A stretch of 64,000 nt of DNA from the NCBI RefSeq assembly GCF_000337495.1, contig NZ_AOIS01000010.1, positions 13,270 to 77,269 of the forward strand, written 5' to 3'. This document shows, in pieces, positions 25,700 to 34,975 of the stretch (position 1 is its first letter; the number at the start of each line of letters is the position of its first letter). The position numbers and the translations under genes were made by a program. This stretch comes from Haloterrigena salina JCM 13891 (GTDB lineage: Archaea; Halobacteriota; Halobacteria; Halobacteriales; Natrialbaceae). The notes beneath the pieces are model-generated. The model was given only the letters and a program-made list of their open reading frames with translations. It did not search any database and was not told the origin of the DNA.

Positions 25700-27307
25700 A
25701 TGAGTAACGCGGGGGACGAATTCAGTAATCGGGATGCTGACAGGGGCACAGACGCGGATTCCGGGGTCGCCGTCAGCGAGGATATCGAGTACGGCATCGA
25801 CGACAAACCGCCGCTGGGTGAATCGTTCGTTTTGGGCGTCCAGCACTATCTGACGATGGTCGGGGCGAACATCGCGGTGCCGCTGATTCTGGCGGGTGCG
25901 ATGGGGATGCCGCCGGACGTGACGGCGCGGTTCATCGGGACCTTCTTCGTCGTCTCGGGGATCGCGACGCTGGCCCAGACGACCTTCGGGAACCGCTACC
26001 CCATCGTCCAGGGGGCGCCGTTCTCGATGCTCGCGCCGGCGCTGGCGATCATCGCCGTCGTCACGTCCGGCGGCGTCGGCGGGGGCGGGTGGGAGGCCGC
26101 CCTGCTCCAGTTACAGGGCGCGATCATCGTCGCCGCGACGGTGCAAGTCGCGATGGGCTATCTCGGACTCGTCGGGAAGCTCCGGCGGTTCCTCTCGCCG
26201 GTCGTCGTCGCCCCGACGATCATGCTTATTGGCCTCGCACTGTTCAACGCCCCGCAGATCACCGCCTCGAACCAGAGTTGGCCCCTGCTCGGGCTGACCC
26301 TCGGCCTCATCCTGCTGTTCTCGCAGTATCTCGACGTCAAAGCTCGAGCGTTCCGGCTCTATCCCGTTATCTTGGCGCTCGTGATCGCGTGGGTCGTCGC
26401 CGCGACGCTGTCCGCGGGCGGTCTCATCGCCGACGCCCATCCCGGCTACGTCCCGCTCGAGCAGGTCACGAACACGGATCCGATCCTGCCGATCTACCCG
26501 TTCCAGTGGGGGACGCCCCAGATCACGACCGCGTTCGTTATCGGGATGTTCGCGGGCGTGCTGGCGTCGATCGTCGAGAGCATCGGTGACTACTACGCCG
26601 TCGCTAATCTGACCGGCTCCGCCGCACCGAGCGAGAAGCGAATCAACCACGGAATCGGGATGGAGGGGCTGATGAACGTCTTCTCCGGAATTATGGGCAC
26701 CGCTGGCTCGACGTCCTACTCCGAGAACATCGGCGCGATCGGACTGACCGGCGTCGCCTCGCGGTACGTCGTCCAGTTCGGCGCCGTCGTCATGCTGCTC
26801 TTCGGCTTCGTCGGCTACTTCGGCCAGTTGGTCGCGACCATTCCGGATCCGATCGTCGGCGGACTCTTCATCGCCATGTTCGCTCAGATCGTCGCCGTCG
26901 GCGTCTCGAACCTGCGCCACGTCGATCTGGACTCCTCGAGGAACACCTTCGTCATCGGCTTCGCGCTGTTCGTCGGGCTGGCGATTCCGGCCTACATGGG
27001 GAACTTCGACAGCACGATCGCGTTCCGCGAGGCGATCGGCCTCGAGAGCGCGCTCGCGGGCCAGCCGGGGTGGCTCGAGGCCGCGGCACAAGCCGTCGTC
27101 GACACGATATATATCATCGGCTCGACCGGGATGGCCGTCGGCGGCCTCGCGGCGCTGGTGCTCGACAACACGATCCCCGGCAGCCGCGAGGAGCGCGGCC
27201 TGGCCCACTGGGATCGGATCACCGAGGACGAGTCCGAGTTCGAGACATTCTGGGACCGCTGGCTCGGGGCCGATAACGCCGCGGTCGACGCCGAACGAGG
27301 GGACTGA
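25700..27307 (+). CDS. NCS2-family purine/uracil permease
   Basis: 535 residues with about 12-14 membrane segments. GVQHYLTMVGANIAVPLILAG and the conserved QTTFGNRYPIVQGAPFSMLAP, ESIGDYYAVANLTG and GTAGSTSYSENIGAIGLTGVASR are family signatures of NCS2 (UraA/PbuX) nucleobase transporters. A hydrophilic ~40-residue N-terminus precedes the first helix. A TATA-like TCAATATCC (25656-25664) suggests a start near 25686. The exact substrate (uracil, xanthine or another purine) cannot be told from the sequence. Confidence 0.9.
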   Translation: MSNAGDEFSNRDADRGTDADSGVAVSEDIEYGIDDKPPLGESFVLGVQHYLTMVGANIAVPLILAGAMGMPPDVTARFIGTFFVVSGIATLAQTTFGNRYPIVQGAPFSMLAPALAIIAVVTSGGVGGGGWEAALLQLQGAIIVAATVQVAMGYLGLVGKLRRFLSPVVVAPTIMLIGLALFNAPQITASNQSWPLLGLTLGLILLFSQYLDVKARAFRLYPVILALVIAWVVAATLSAGGLIADAHPGYVPLEQVTNTDPILPIYPFQWGTPQITTAFVIGMFAGVLASIVESIGDYYAVANLTGSAAPSEKRINHGIGMEGLMNVFSGIMGTAGSTSYSENIGAIGLTGVASRYVVQFGAVVMLLFGFVGYFGQLVATIPDPIVGGLFIAMFAQIVAVGVSNLRHVDLDSSRNTFVIGFALFVGLAIPAYMGNFDSTIAFREAIGLESALAGQPGWLEAAAQAVVDTIYIIGSTGMAVGGLAALVLDNTIPGSREERGLAHWDRITEDESEFETFWDRWLGADNAAVDAERGD

Positions 27308-27392
27308 CCCGCCGGATCGGGATCGTCTCGGTCCTCGATCGCGGGCTCTTTCTCCCACACCTACAAGACGGAACCGTTACTGCAACCCGGCG

Positions 27393-27401
27393 ACCTATAT
27401 G
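27393..27401 (+). promoter_or_regulatory. TATA box of the alpha/beta hydrolase gene
   Basis: CCTATATGT about 27 bp upstream of the ATG at 27425; this spacing supports the second ATG and a leaderless transcript, since the first ATG (27407) would be upstream of the start point. Confidence 0.55.
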
Positions 27402-27424
27402 TACCGATGCCTACAATACTCCCG

Positions 27425-28252
27425 ATGGCAGAACTCCCTCTCGAGGACGGCACGCTCTGGTACGAGACGCGCGGCGACGGACGGCCGCTGGTGTTCATTC
27501 ACGGCGGCTGGATGAACGGGCAGTCCTGGCAGCCTCAGGTCGACCGCTTCGACGACGACTACGAGGTCGTCACCTTCGACGTCCGCGGCCACGGCCGGAC
27601 GGGGGCGACCGAGGCGGACCAGTACTCGGTCGAACTCTTCGCCGACGACCTCGAGGCCTTACTCTCGCATCTCGACCTCGAGGCGCCGATCCTCTGTGGC
27701 CTCTCGCTCGGGTCGATGGTCGTCCAGGAGTTCATGGACCGCCACCCCGACCGCGCGGCGGGAGCGATCCTCGGCGGCGCGGTGCGATCGATGCCGCCCC
27801 TGGAGATGCCCCCGGAGCTGAAGCCCTTCATGTCCCCGCTGCCCGCGCTCACCACGTCGCTGTCGCTGACGGGGTCGAAGACGACGTTCCGGTCGATGCT
27901 GGGATCCATTCGAGCGACCACTGGTGAGCGCTGGCTCTCCGTGAACCCGGAGATTCAGTCGCAAGCGATCGACGCCGTCGACGAGATCGGTCGCGACGAG
28001 TTCCGCAAGGTGTTCGACGCGCTCTACCGCTACGAGCCGTCGAACCTTGCCCACGTCGAGACGCCGACGCTGGTCGTCCACGGCGAGCAAGAGGCGCCGC
28101 TGGTCAAACGACAGGGCCGACAACTCGTTTCGGAGGTCGGCGGCGCCAAACACCTGGAACTGTCCGACTCAGGCCACCTCGTCAACCTCGATCGCCCGAA
28201 CGCGTTCAACACCGCGAGCGAGACGTTCCTCGAGGCGGCCAGCGCCGCGTAA
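27425..28252 (+). CDS. Alpha/beta hydrolase
   Basis: 275 residues from ATG 27425. Alpha/beta hydrolase fold: oxyanion HGGW at residues ~26-29, FDVRGHGRTG, nucleophile elbow CGLSLGSM (Ser), and a late Asp/His pair (VHGEQEAP, DSGHLVNLD). It resembles 3-oxoadipate enol-lactonase/haloperoxidase-type hydrolases. The substrate is unknown. Monocistronic; the SRP RNA gene follows on the opposite strand. Confidence 0.85.
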   Translation: MAELPLEDGTLWYETRGDGRPLVFIHGGWMNGQSWQPQVDRFDDDYEVVTFDVRGHGRTGATEADQYSVELFADDLEALLSHLDLEAPILCGLSLGSMVVQEFMDRHPDRAAGAILGGAVRSMPPLEMPPELKPFMSPLPALTTSLSLTGSKTTFRSMLGSIRATTGERWLSVNPEIQSQAIDAVDEIGRDEFRKVFDALYRYEPSNLAHVETPTLVVHGEQEAPLVKRQGRQLVSEVGGAKHLELSDSGHLVNLDRPNAFNTASETFLEAASAA

Positions 28253-28360
28253 TCGGCGCAATAGTACGGAACCGATCGCACTCGAGCGATGTGCGATGCG
28301 CCGTTCGTTCTCTCGGACTCCGATCCATGTCACGGATTCGACCCTGCGTTTGAATATCCG

Positions 28361-28391
28361 AAAAACGCCGCTTGAGTCGTGATAAGCGGCG
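28361..28391 (-). terminator. Terminator of the SRP RNA gene
   Basis: Perfect 8-bp stem CGCCGCTT/AAGCGGCG with a 10-nt loop, followed on the minus strand by TTTTT. It lies about 35 bp after the estimated SRP RNA 3' end. Confidence 0.6.
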
Positions 28392-28427
28392 CTATCGCTG
28401 TTCGAAAGTAATGTGCGGTATGGAATA

Positions 28428-28733
28428 TGAGTGTGGAAGCCGCGATTGCCCGGCGTTCCGGCCGGGGGAATCCCGGTTGCCTCCTCCACCCCGCGACCCG
28501 TCGAGCGACAGGTGTCCGGCGGTCCACTGCTCGCTTCCGCGCCTGATGGGCTGTCGCCGACTAACCGCGATGGGGCGTCCCTGCGGACGGCCATCGCGGA
28601 CCGCTGTCCCCGACGGACGAGGCTTCTGCGTTGGCTCCCGGGGCCCCGGCCGGTCTGACCGGACGCCCGCGGTGTTTGGTCCCCGCTAAAGGCCATATCG
28701 CGGGTAACGAGCAGGGCCTAACTGCCCGACCTA
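28428..28733 (-). ncRNA. ffs: Signal recognition particle (7S) RNA
   Basis: About 305 nt, the usual length for archaeal SRP RNA. The 5' end TAGGTCGGGCAGTTAGG and the following CTGCTCGTTACCCGC match the haloarchaeal 7S RNA start. The conserved domain IV is present on the minus strand at 28521-28548: CATCAGGCGCGGAAGCGAG followed by CAGTGGACC, with the GGAA tetraloop and the AGCAG asymmetric loop bound by SRP54. Strong GC pairing continues along the arm. Promoter and terminator frame it. Exact ends are estimated. Confidence 0.88.
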
Positions 28734-28756
28734 TCCATCTCTTCGTAGGGGAAGGT

Positions 28757-28764
28757 GACTTAAG
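28757..28764 (-). promoter_or_regulatory. TATA box of the SRP RNA gene
   Basis: CTTAAGTC on the minus strand, centred ~27 bp upstream of the predicted 5' end (28733). Confidence 0.5.
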
Positions 28765-28843
28765 GACCTTTCGTCTCTCCGACCGCCCGACGGCGCGGTG
28801 ATCGGTCGTGGCGATCAGTTAGATGCGCGACTCGACCGTCCGA

Positions 28844-30151
28844 TTAGTCCGACGTCGCGTCCGCCTCGCGTAACGCGTGCAGTCCCGCGCTGGGGAAGAA
28901 CGCGGTTTCGCCGACGACGGGCGCAACCTTGTTGCCGCTGCTGCTCGAGGCGTCGGTCTCGTACCGCCACAGGCGATCGCCCGTGGCGCCGTCGTGCGCT
29001 CCCATCGCGTTCAGCCCGCTGACGTAGACGATGCCGTCGGCGACGACCGGCGGTCGGTCACCGGCCGTTTCGGTCGTCCAGTGCTGCGCGCCGTCATCGG
29101 CGCCGAGCGCGGTCAGTCGCCACGAGTTCGTGACGTACAGCGTTCCATCGTCGACTGCCGGCGACGAGACGGAGTTTAGCCCCGAGCCGTGGCCGCCGCG
29201 TTCGACCGGCTGGCGCCAGCGGAGCGTGCCGTCGCGCCCGAGCGCCGCGATGGTACCGTCGCCGAGCGGAACGTAGCAGGCGTCGTCGGTGACGGTCGGC
29301 GATCCGGTGACCGCGTTTCCGAAGTCCTTCGACCACAACCGCTCGCCGTCCGCGGCCGATAATGCAGTGAATTCCATGCCGCCCTGATAGACCGTCCCGT
29401 CGGCCACCGCCGGCGGCGTCGGCCAGTACATTCCGTCGTCGGAGAGGGGTTCCGTCCAGCGTTCGCGCCCGGTCTCGAGATCGATCGCCACGAGCGTCGG
29501 CGGATCGGCGTACGTGGTGTTGATCGCGTAGACCGTCCCGTCGGCGACCGTGACCGCGTCGGAGAAGTCTCGCTCGAGTCGCCAGCGTTCGGTTCCCGCG
29601 TCGGCCTCGAGCGCGACGACCGATCCGCCGAGGATGAGGACGACCGCACCCTCGGCGACGACGGTCGATCCGAACGTGGTGCCGCGGGGATAGGACCACT
29701 CCCACTCGATATCGCCGGTCGCGCCGTCTAGCGCGTAGACGACCGTCTCCGCGCTGTCGTCACCGACGGAGTGATTCTCGGGAACGTAGACCGTCCCGTC
29801 GACTATCGCCGGTGTTCCGATTTCGTAGTGTGAGTCGTCGGCGCCCTCGCGGAACGTCCAGACGGCGTCGACGTCGGCGGTCGGTCCGGCGTCGCCGGTG
29901 TTCCCGACGTGGGCCGGTCCGTACTGGAGCATTCGGTACGGGTCGGCGGCGGCCAGCGTTTCCCGCAGTTCGGCCGTCTCGTCTGACGAGTCAGTCGATT
30001 CCTCGTCGGATTCGGTATCGCCGTCCCCACCGTTCACGTTCTCGGTTTCGTTCTCGTCCCCCTCGAGCGCGCCGAGACAGCCCGTTAACCCGGTCGTCAG
30101 CGCCACTCCCGCGGCCGAGAGCAGGGCGCGGCGGTCGCGACCGCCCGACAT
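28844..30151 (-). CDS. Secreted PQQ-like beta-propeller lipoprotein
   Basis: 435 residues. The N-terminus has a Tat-type signal, GRDRRALLSAAGVALTTG, with lipobox LTGC, so it should be exported folded and lipid-anchored. An acidic Asp/Glu/Thr/Ser linker (~30-60) follows. The body is a PQQ-binding-like propeller with repeated VADGTVY and DxxTGxxxWxxE blades (e.g. DLETGRERWTEPL). ATG at 30151 is chosen; another ATG 7 codons upstream (30172) is also possible given TATA-like TATATATTTTC near 30200. Likely an extracellular binding or assembly protein; no ligand is known. Confidence 0.85.
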   Translation of the reverse strand: MSGGRDRRALLSAAGVALTTGLTGCLGALEGDENETENVNGGDGDTESDEESTDSSDETAELRETLAAADPYRMLQYGPAHVGNTGDAGPTADVDAVWTFREGADDSHYEIGTPAIVDGTVYVPENHSVGDDSAETVVYALDGATGDIEWEWSYPRGTTFGSTVVAEGAVVLILGGSVVALEADAGTERWRLERDFSDAVTVADGTVYAINTTYADPPTLVAIDLETGRERWTEPLSDDGMYWPTPPAVADGTVYQGGMEFTALSAADGERLWSKDFGNAVTGSPTVTDDACYVPLGDGTIAALGRDGTLRWRQPVERGGHGSGLNSVSSPAVDDGTLYVTNSWRLTALGADDGAQHWTTETAGDRPPVVADGIVYVSGLNAMGAHDGATGDRLWRYETDASSSSGNKVAPVVGETAFFPSAGLHALREADATSD

Positions 30152-30388
30152 ATGCTTTTCTTTGAATTTCATATATTCTGATGTATATCGGGAAAATATA
30201 TAGATGGGGGTTCCGTCGGCAACCGAGGCCGACGTCGGACCGGCCTCGAAAGCTCCGTCGACCTCCTCGAGAGTCCCGAAATCCGCCGGCGGGCCGACGA
30301 TGATCGGCACCGTCGCTCGTCGGAGTGGGGCTCGAATCGCGCGGTTCCGGAAATCGAACGGCGAAATCGGCGCTCGAGAGCGGTCCCG

Positions 30389-32677
30389 TTACTCGGCCTC
30401 CGTTTCGCTCTCGCCGCTCTCGAGGACGCCCTCGAACTCGCTCGCGCTGGGACCGCCCTCGAACTCCGCGGCCGATTCGGGCGAAATCTCCTCGAGGGCT
30501 CGCTCGAAGTGCTCGGCCGTCAGCGCGATCTCCTCGACGTCGCGGTCCTCGCCCTCGGCTTCGGCCCGGACGTGTTCGCGGACGGCGATGGTCGCGGCCT
30601 CGCGACAGACCGCCTCGACGTCGGCGCCGGTGTACCCCTCGGTCTCGGCCGCGAGGTCGTCGAGATCCACGCCGTCCGCGAGGGGCCGGTCTTCGGTGTG
30701 GATCGCGACGATCTCCCGGCGAGCCCGTTCGTCGGGCTCGTCGACCGCGACGTGGCGGTCGAGGCGGCCGGGCCGGAGCAGGGCCTCGTCGATCAGTTCG
30801 GGCCGGTTCGAGGCCGCGATCACGACGACGTCCTCGAGTTCCTCGAGGCCGTCGAGTTCGGTCAGCAGCTGGGAGACGACGCGCTCGCCGACGTTCGAGT
30901 CGCCGACGCCGCTGCCCCGCTCGCTCGCGATGGCGTCGATTTCGTCGAAGAAGACGATCGTCGGGGCGTTCTCGCGGGCCTTGCTGAAGATCTCCCGGAC
31001 GCCCTTCTCCGACTCGCCGACGTACTTGTCGAACAGCTCCGGGCCCTTGACCGAGATGAAGTTCGACTGGGACTCGTTGGCGACGGCTTTGGCGAGCAGC
31101 GTCTTGCCGGTCCCTGGCGGACCGTGCAGCAGGACGCCCTTGGCGGGCTCGAGGCCGACCTGCTCGTAGGCGTCGGCGTGGTCCATCGGCCACTGGACGC
31201 TCTCGCGGAGCCGCTCTTTCGCCTCCTCGAGACCGCCGACGTCGTCCCACGTGACGTCGGGGACCTCGACCAAGACCTCGCGCATCGCGGAGGGCTCGAT
31301 CCCCCGCAGCGCCGACTTGAAGTCCTCGGCGGTGACCTCGATCTCCTCGAGGACGTTCGCGGGGATCTCCGCTTCCTCGAGATCGAGTTCGGGTCGGACC
31401 CGGCGCATGGCCGTCATCGCGGCCTCCTTGGCCACGTTCTCGAGGTCGGCGCCGACGAAGCCGTGGGTGTTCTCGGCGTAGCGCTCGAGGTCGATCTCCT
31501 CGGCCACGGGCATCCCGCGGGTGTGGATCTGCAGGATCTCCTCGCGGCCCGCAGCGTCGGGAACGCCGATTTCGATCTCGCGGTCGAACCGGCCGGGACG
31601 GCGCAGCGCGGGATCGATGTCGTCGACGCGGTTCGTGGTGCCGATGACGGTGATCTCGCCCCGTTGCTCAAGCCCGTCCATCAGCGAGAGGAGTTGGGCG
31701 ACGACGCGCCGTTCGGTGTCGCCCTGAACCTCCTCGCGCTTGGGCGCGATGGAGTCGAGTTCGTCGATGAAGACGATCGCCGGCTCGTTCTCGGCGGCCT
31801 CTTCGAACACCTCGCGGAGTTGCTCTTCGCTCTCACCGTAGTACTTCGACATGATCTCCGGGCCGGAGATCGTCAGGAAGTGGGCGTCGACCTCGTTGGC
31901 AACCGCGCGGGCGATCAACGTCTTCCCGGTACCCGGCGGGCCGTGCAGCAGGACGCCCTTCGGCGGCTCGATGCCGAGCGCGCGGAAGAGTTCGGGGTGG
32001 CACATCGGCAGTTCGATCATCTCGCGGACCCGCTCGAGTTCGTCGTCGAGACCGCCGACATCTTCGTAGGTGACGTTCGGGGATTCGGCGTTGACGGCGC
32101 TGGCACCGGCGCCGGCAGTCTCACCCTCCTCGAGGGGCCCCTCGGCTTCGACGGAGAGCCGATCGGGCTCGCGCTCGGCGACCTCGATTTCGGTGCTCGC
32201 GTCGACGACGACCGGCCCGTCGGGCTCGGTGTCGACGACGGTCACCGGGAGCCGCCGCCCGGAGCGACTCGAGAGCAGGCCGAAGCCAAGCGACAGCGAG
32301 TACTGGTCGCCGGGGCTGACGGCCCGCTCCGAGAGTTTGTCGCCCAGATAGGAGCCGACGTCGCCCCGGATGCGCACGTTCTCGGGGAGCGCGATCGTGA
32401 CGCGTTCGGCGGGCTCGACATCGGCGGGTTCGACGGTCACGCGGTCGTCGATTCGGACGCCGGCGGCCTGTCGGAGTTGGCCGTCGATGCGGACGATACC
32501 CCGACCTCGGTCTTCGGAGCGGCCGGGCCAGACGCGGGCGATCACCCGACCGTCGCGACCTTCGATCGCGACGAACTCGCCGCTCGAGACGCCCAGTTCC
32601 TCGAGCGCGTCGCGATCGATCGCGGCGAGACCGCTGCCTGCGTCCTTCCGTTTGAGCGGTCGTACGCGGAGTTGCAT
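30389..32677 (-). CDS. cdc48: CDC48/VCP-type AAA ATPase
   Basis: 762 residues. N-terminal double-psi barrel substrate/cofactor domain (1-~185), then two AAA modules: D1 with [18 protein letters not shown] and [15 protein letters not shown]2 with [19 protein letters not shown] and [13 protein letters not shown]. Arg fingers and sensor motifs ([40 protein letters not shown]) are intact. Archaeal CDC48 unfolds proteins, including SAMPylated ones, for the proteasome. An acidic C-terminal tail replaces the eukaryotic tail. The Hsp20 gene 265 bp upstream on the same strand hints at joint protein quality control. Confidence 0.95.
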   Translation of the reverse strand: MQLRVRPLKRKDAGSGLAAIDRDALEELGVSSGEFVAIEGRDGRVIARVWPGRSEDRGRGIVRIDGQLRQAAGVRIDDRVTVEPADVEPAERVTIALPENVRIRGDVGSYLGDKLSERAVSPGDQYSLSLGFGLLSSRSGRRLPVTVVDTEPDGPVVVDASTEIEVAEREPDRLSVEAEGPLEEGETAGAGASAVNAESPNVTYEDVGGLDDELERVREMIELPMCHPELFRALGIEPPKGVLLHGPPGTGKTLIARAVANEVDAHFLTISGPEIMSKYYGESEEQLREVFEEAAENEPAIVFIDELDSIAPKREEVQGDTERRVVAQLLSLMDGLEQRGEITVIGTTNRVDDIDPALRRPGRFDREIEIGVPDAAGREEILQIHTRGMPVAEEIDLERYAENTHGFVGADLENVAKEAAMTAMRRVRPELDLEEAEIPANVLEEIEVTAEDFKSALRGIEPSAMREVLVEVPDVTWDDVGGLEEAKERLRESVQWPMDHADAYEQVGLEPAKGVLLHGPPGTGKTLLAKAVANESQSNFISVKGPELFDKYVGESEKGVREIFSKARENAPTIVFFDEIDAIASERGSGVGDSNVGERVVSQLLTELDGLEELEDVVVIAASNRPELIDEALLRPGRLDRHVAVDEPDERARREIVAIHTEDRPLADGVDLDDLAAETEGYTGADVEAVCREAATIAVREHVRAEAEGEDRDVEEIALTAEHFERALEEISPESAAEFEGGPSASEFEGVLESGESETEAE

Positions 32678-32942
32678 GGTCCTGCGTTCGAACTCGAACG
32701 TCGGAGCGGCGCCGACGCGTGCGGAAAACGACAGATGTGGTCGGCGAACGACTCGGCCGACGCGATCCGGGGGACACGCGTCGGCGGCGATCGGTTCGCC
32801 GGTCGATGCCAGGTGTCGGTTCAGCGGCCGATTTCACGAGGCGGTTCACCGACGGGAGCGGCGATCGGCGGCGACCGCGGGGAGGACGGGCCGACGATCG
32901 TGTCTCGAGACGGGTCCCGACCGGCCGTCGGTCGGGTCCGGG

Positions 32943-33311
32943 TCACCCCTCGAGGGGGATTTCCTTCCCGCGGGTGACGGCGTCGGCGACCGGCAGTTCG
33001 ACCTCCAGGACGCCGTTGGTGTACTCGGCGGAGATGGCGTCCTCGTCGATGGTCTTGGGGAAGCGGAACCGCCGGTGGCAGGTCTTCTTCCGCCCGCGCT
33101 CGTCGTCGACGTGCTCGGCGGCGACGTTGAGGACGCCGTCGTCCCACGAGAGTCCGATCTCGTCGGTCTCGAAGCCTGGCATGTCGATCGTCAGGACGAA
33201 CTCGTCGTCCTCCTCGTACAGTTCGTAGTCGCTGCCGCCTCGGTCGCCGAACAGTTGGGACGGTACGTCGAGGCCTTGCGTCCAGGTGCTTGGCGTCGGT
33301 CGGAGCACCAT
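32943..33311 (-). CDS. Hsp20/alpha-crystallin family small heat shock protein
   Basis: 122 residues. Alpha-crystallin core ~25-115: YEEDDEFVLTIDMPGFETDE and the C-terminal NGVLEVELPV consensus. It binds unfolding proteins as an oligomer, without ATP. The N-terminal arm is short. ATG 33311 is preceded by GAGGTGA as ribosome binding site, and CTTTTTACG (33352-33360, minus) is a fair TATA ~26 bp before the probable start point. Located upstream of cdc48 on the same strand. Confidence 0.92.
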   Translation of the reverse strand: MVLRPTPSTWTQGLDVPSQLFGDRGGSDYELYEEDDEFVLTIDMPGFETDEIGLSWDDGVLNVAAEHVDDERGRKKTCHRRFRFPKTIDEDAISAEYTNGVLEVELPVADAVTRGKEIPLEG

Positions 33312-33469
33312 GGCTGTTCACCTCGAATGCAACAGGAGATTGTTCGCGGTTCGTAAAAAGTTTGTCGTTTCATGTGGTGTGTTACCGTAGATAGAGAGTG
33401 CTGACAGAATAGTTCGAACGCGTCCGACGGAGGAAAAGGCCCATTAGTTTCCCGACACCTCGACTAGGT

Positions 33470-33805
33470 ATGGGACTTGGCAGCACCGCAAAGAAGATTC
33501 AGAGCCTCTCGGAGCGAGCCGAGGCGATGTACAAGCAGGTTCAGCAACTCCAGAAGCGGATCATCTCGCTGGAAGAGGAGATGGACGAGACACACGACAC
33601 GGTCAACCGAATGGACCACCAGCTGACCGAACAGCGCGCGCTCCTGCTGGCCATCGCCGACGAACACGACCTCGACGGCGAACAGATCCTCGCCGACGCG
33701 GCCATCGACGAGGCCGAACTCGAAGCCGAGGAGAGCGACACCGCTGCGGACGAGACGACCGACGAATCGGCGGACGCCGACGCGAGCGACGCGACGGCCA
33801 AATAG
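33470..33805 (+). CDS. DUF5798 family coiled-coil protein
   Basis: 111 residues beginning MGLGSTAKKIQSLSERAEAMY. Residues ~10-65 form a coiled coil (heptads over KQVQQLQKRIISLEEEMDE), followed by a highly acidic disordered tail. This is typical of the haloarchaeal DUF5798 family. TATA-like CATTAG about 26 bp upstream of the ATG suggests a leaderless transcript. Function unknown. Confidence 0.8.
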   Translation: MGLGSTAKKIQSLSERAEAMYKQVQQLQKRIISLEEEMDETHDTVNRMDHQLTEQRALLLAIADEHDLDGEQILADAAIDEAELEAEESDTAADETTDESADADASDATAK

Positions 33806-33916
33806 GACACTCGGGAACGGTTCCCGGATTCGGGCGAGTCCAGCCCTGAACGGTCGACCGACTGGTGTGGGCGTATAGGGAAAGCCCTACGGCCACGGCT
33901 CCCGTTTTTCGAGTCG

Positions 33917-34897
33917 ATGACGAGCCACGAGCAGCCGGTCGACTCGGTGCTGGAGACGATCGGTCGGACGCCGCTGGTCGCCCTGCGGGACGGACCCACG
34001 GATGTCGACCTGTACGCGAAACTCGAGACGTTCAACCCCGGGGCCAGCGTCAAGGATCGCATCGGCCGGTACATGCTCGAGGCGATGCTCGAGCGCGGGG
34101 ACGTCTCCGAGGGCGGAACGATCATCGAACCGACCGCGGGGAACACGGGGATCGGGTTCGCGATCGCCGCCGAACAGCTGGGTCTCGAGGCGATCTTCGT
34201 CGTCCCGGAGCGGTTCAGCGTCGAGAAACAGCAGCTGATGGCCGCGCTGGGCGCCGAGATCATCAACACGCCCACGGACGCGGGGATGGGCGGGGCGATC
34301 GAGCGCGCCCACGAACTGGCCGCGGAACTCGACGACGCCGTCGTCCCCCAGCAGTTCTCGAACCCGCTCAACGTCGAAGCCCACTACGAGACCACCGGGC
34401 CCGAGATCTACGAGGCGCTCGACGGCGAGGTGGGCGCCGTCGTCGTCGGCTGTGGCACCGCGGGGACGCTGATGGGCATCGCGAAGTACGCCCTCGAGCA
34501 GGACGAGTCGACCTACGTCGCCGCGGTCGAACCCGAAGGATCGATCTACGGCGAGGCGCTCGGCGACGACCGCGAGGAGGATGAGTACAAGACCGAGGGG
34601 ATCGGCACCCACGATCTAGCGACTAACGAACTGTTCGACCCCGACCTCGTCGACGCCGTCTACGCGATTTCCGATCGGGACGCCCACGACGAACTCCGGC
34701 GGCTGGCCCGCGAGGAGGGCCACCTCGTCGCCTCGAGTGCGGGCGCCGCGAGCGTCGCCGCGAAGCGGGTGGCACGGGCGATTTCGACGGGCGAGGTCGA
34801 CGCGCCCCACGAGACCGTCGTGACGGTGTTTCCGGACTCGAGCGAGCGCTACCTCTCGAAGGGGATCTACCGGTCGTTCGAGGAGTGGGAGGGCTAA
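33917..34897 (+). CDS. PLP-dependent cysteine synthase family protein
   Basis: 326 residues. Fold-type II PLP enzyme: the Schiff-base lysine in NPGASVKDRIGRYM (about residue 42), the TAGNTGIGFA substrate loop, and the glycine loop CGTAGTLMG for the PLP phosphate. It is similar to O-acetylserine sulfhydrylase and cystathionine beta-synthase-like enzymes; which donor is used (O-acetyl- or O-phosphoserine) cannot be told. No CBS domains. Next gene starts 78 bp downstream. Confidence 0.9.
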   Translation: MTSHEQPVDSVLETIGRTPLVALRDGPTDVDLYAKLETFNPGASVKDRIGRYMLEAMLERGDVSEGGTIIEPTAGNTGIGFAIAAEQLGLEAIFVVPERFSVEKQQLMAALGAEIINTPTDAGMGGAIERAHELAAELDDAVVPQQFSNPLNVEAHYETTGPEIYEALDGEVGAVVVGCGTAGTLMGIAKYALEQDESTYVAAVEPEGSIYGEALGDDREEDEYKTEGIGTHDLATNELFDPDLVDAVYAISDRDAHDELRRLAREEGHLVASSAGAASVAAKRVARAISTGEVDAPHETVVTVFPDSSERYLSKGIYRSFEEWEG

Positions 34898-34975
34898 CGC
34901 CGAACGGCGCCGGAAGACGGGACGAAAACGACAGTCATCAGTACACTGATTATGTCTCCCTCTTAGAAGCGGCAT

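Noticed and set aside
30509-32977. Long plus-strand open frame (822 codons) opposite cdc48
   Set aside because: Antisense shadow of the strongly conserved CDC48 gene; it has no domain content.
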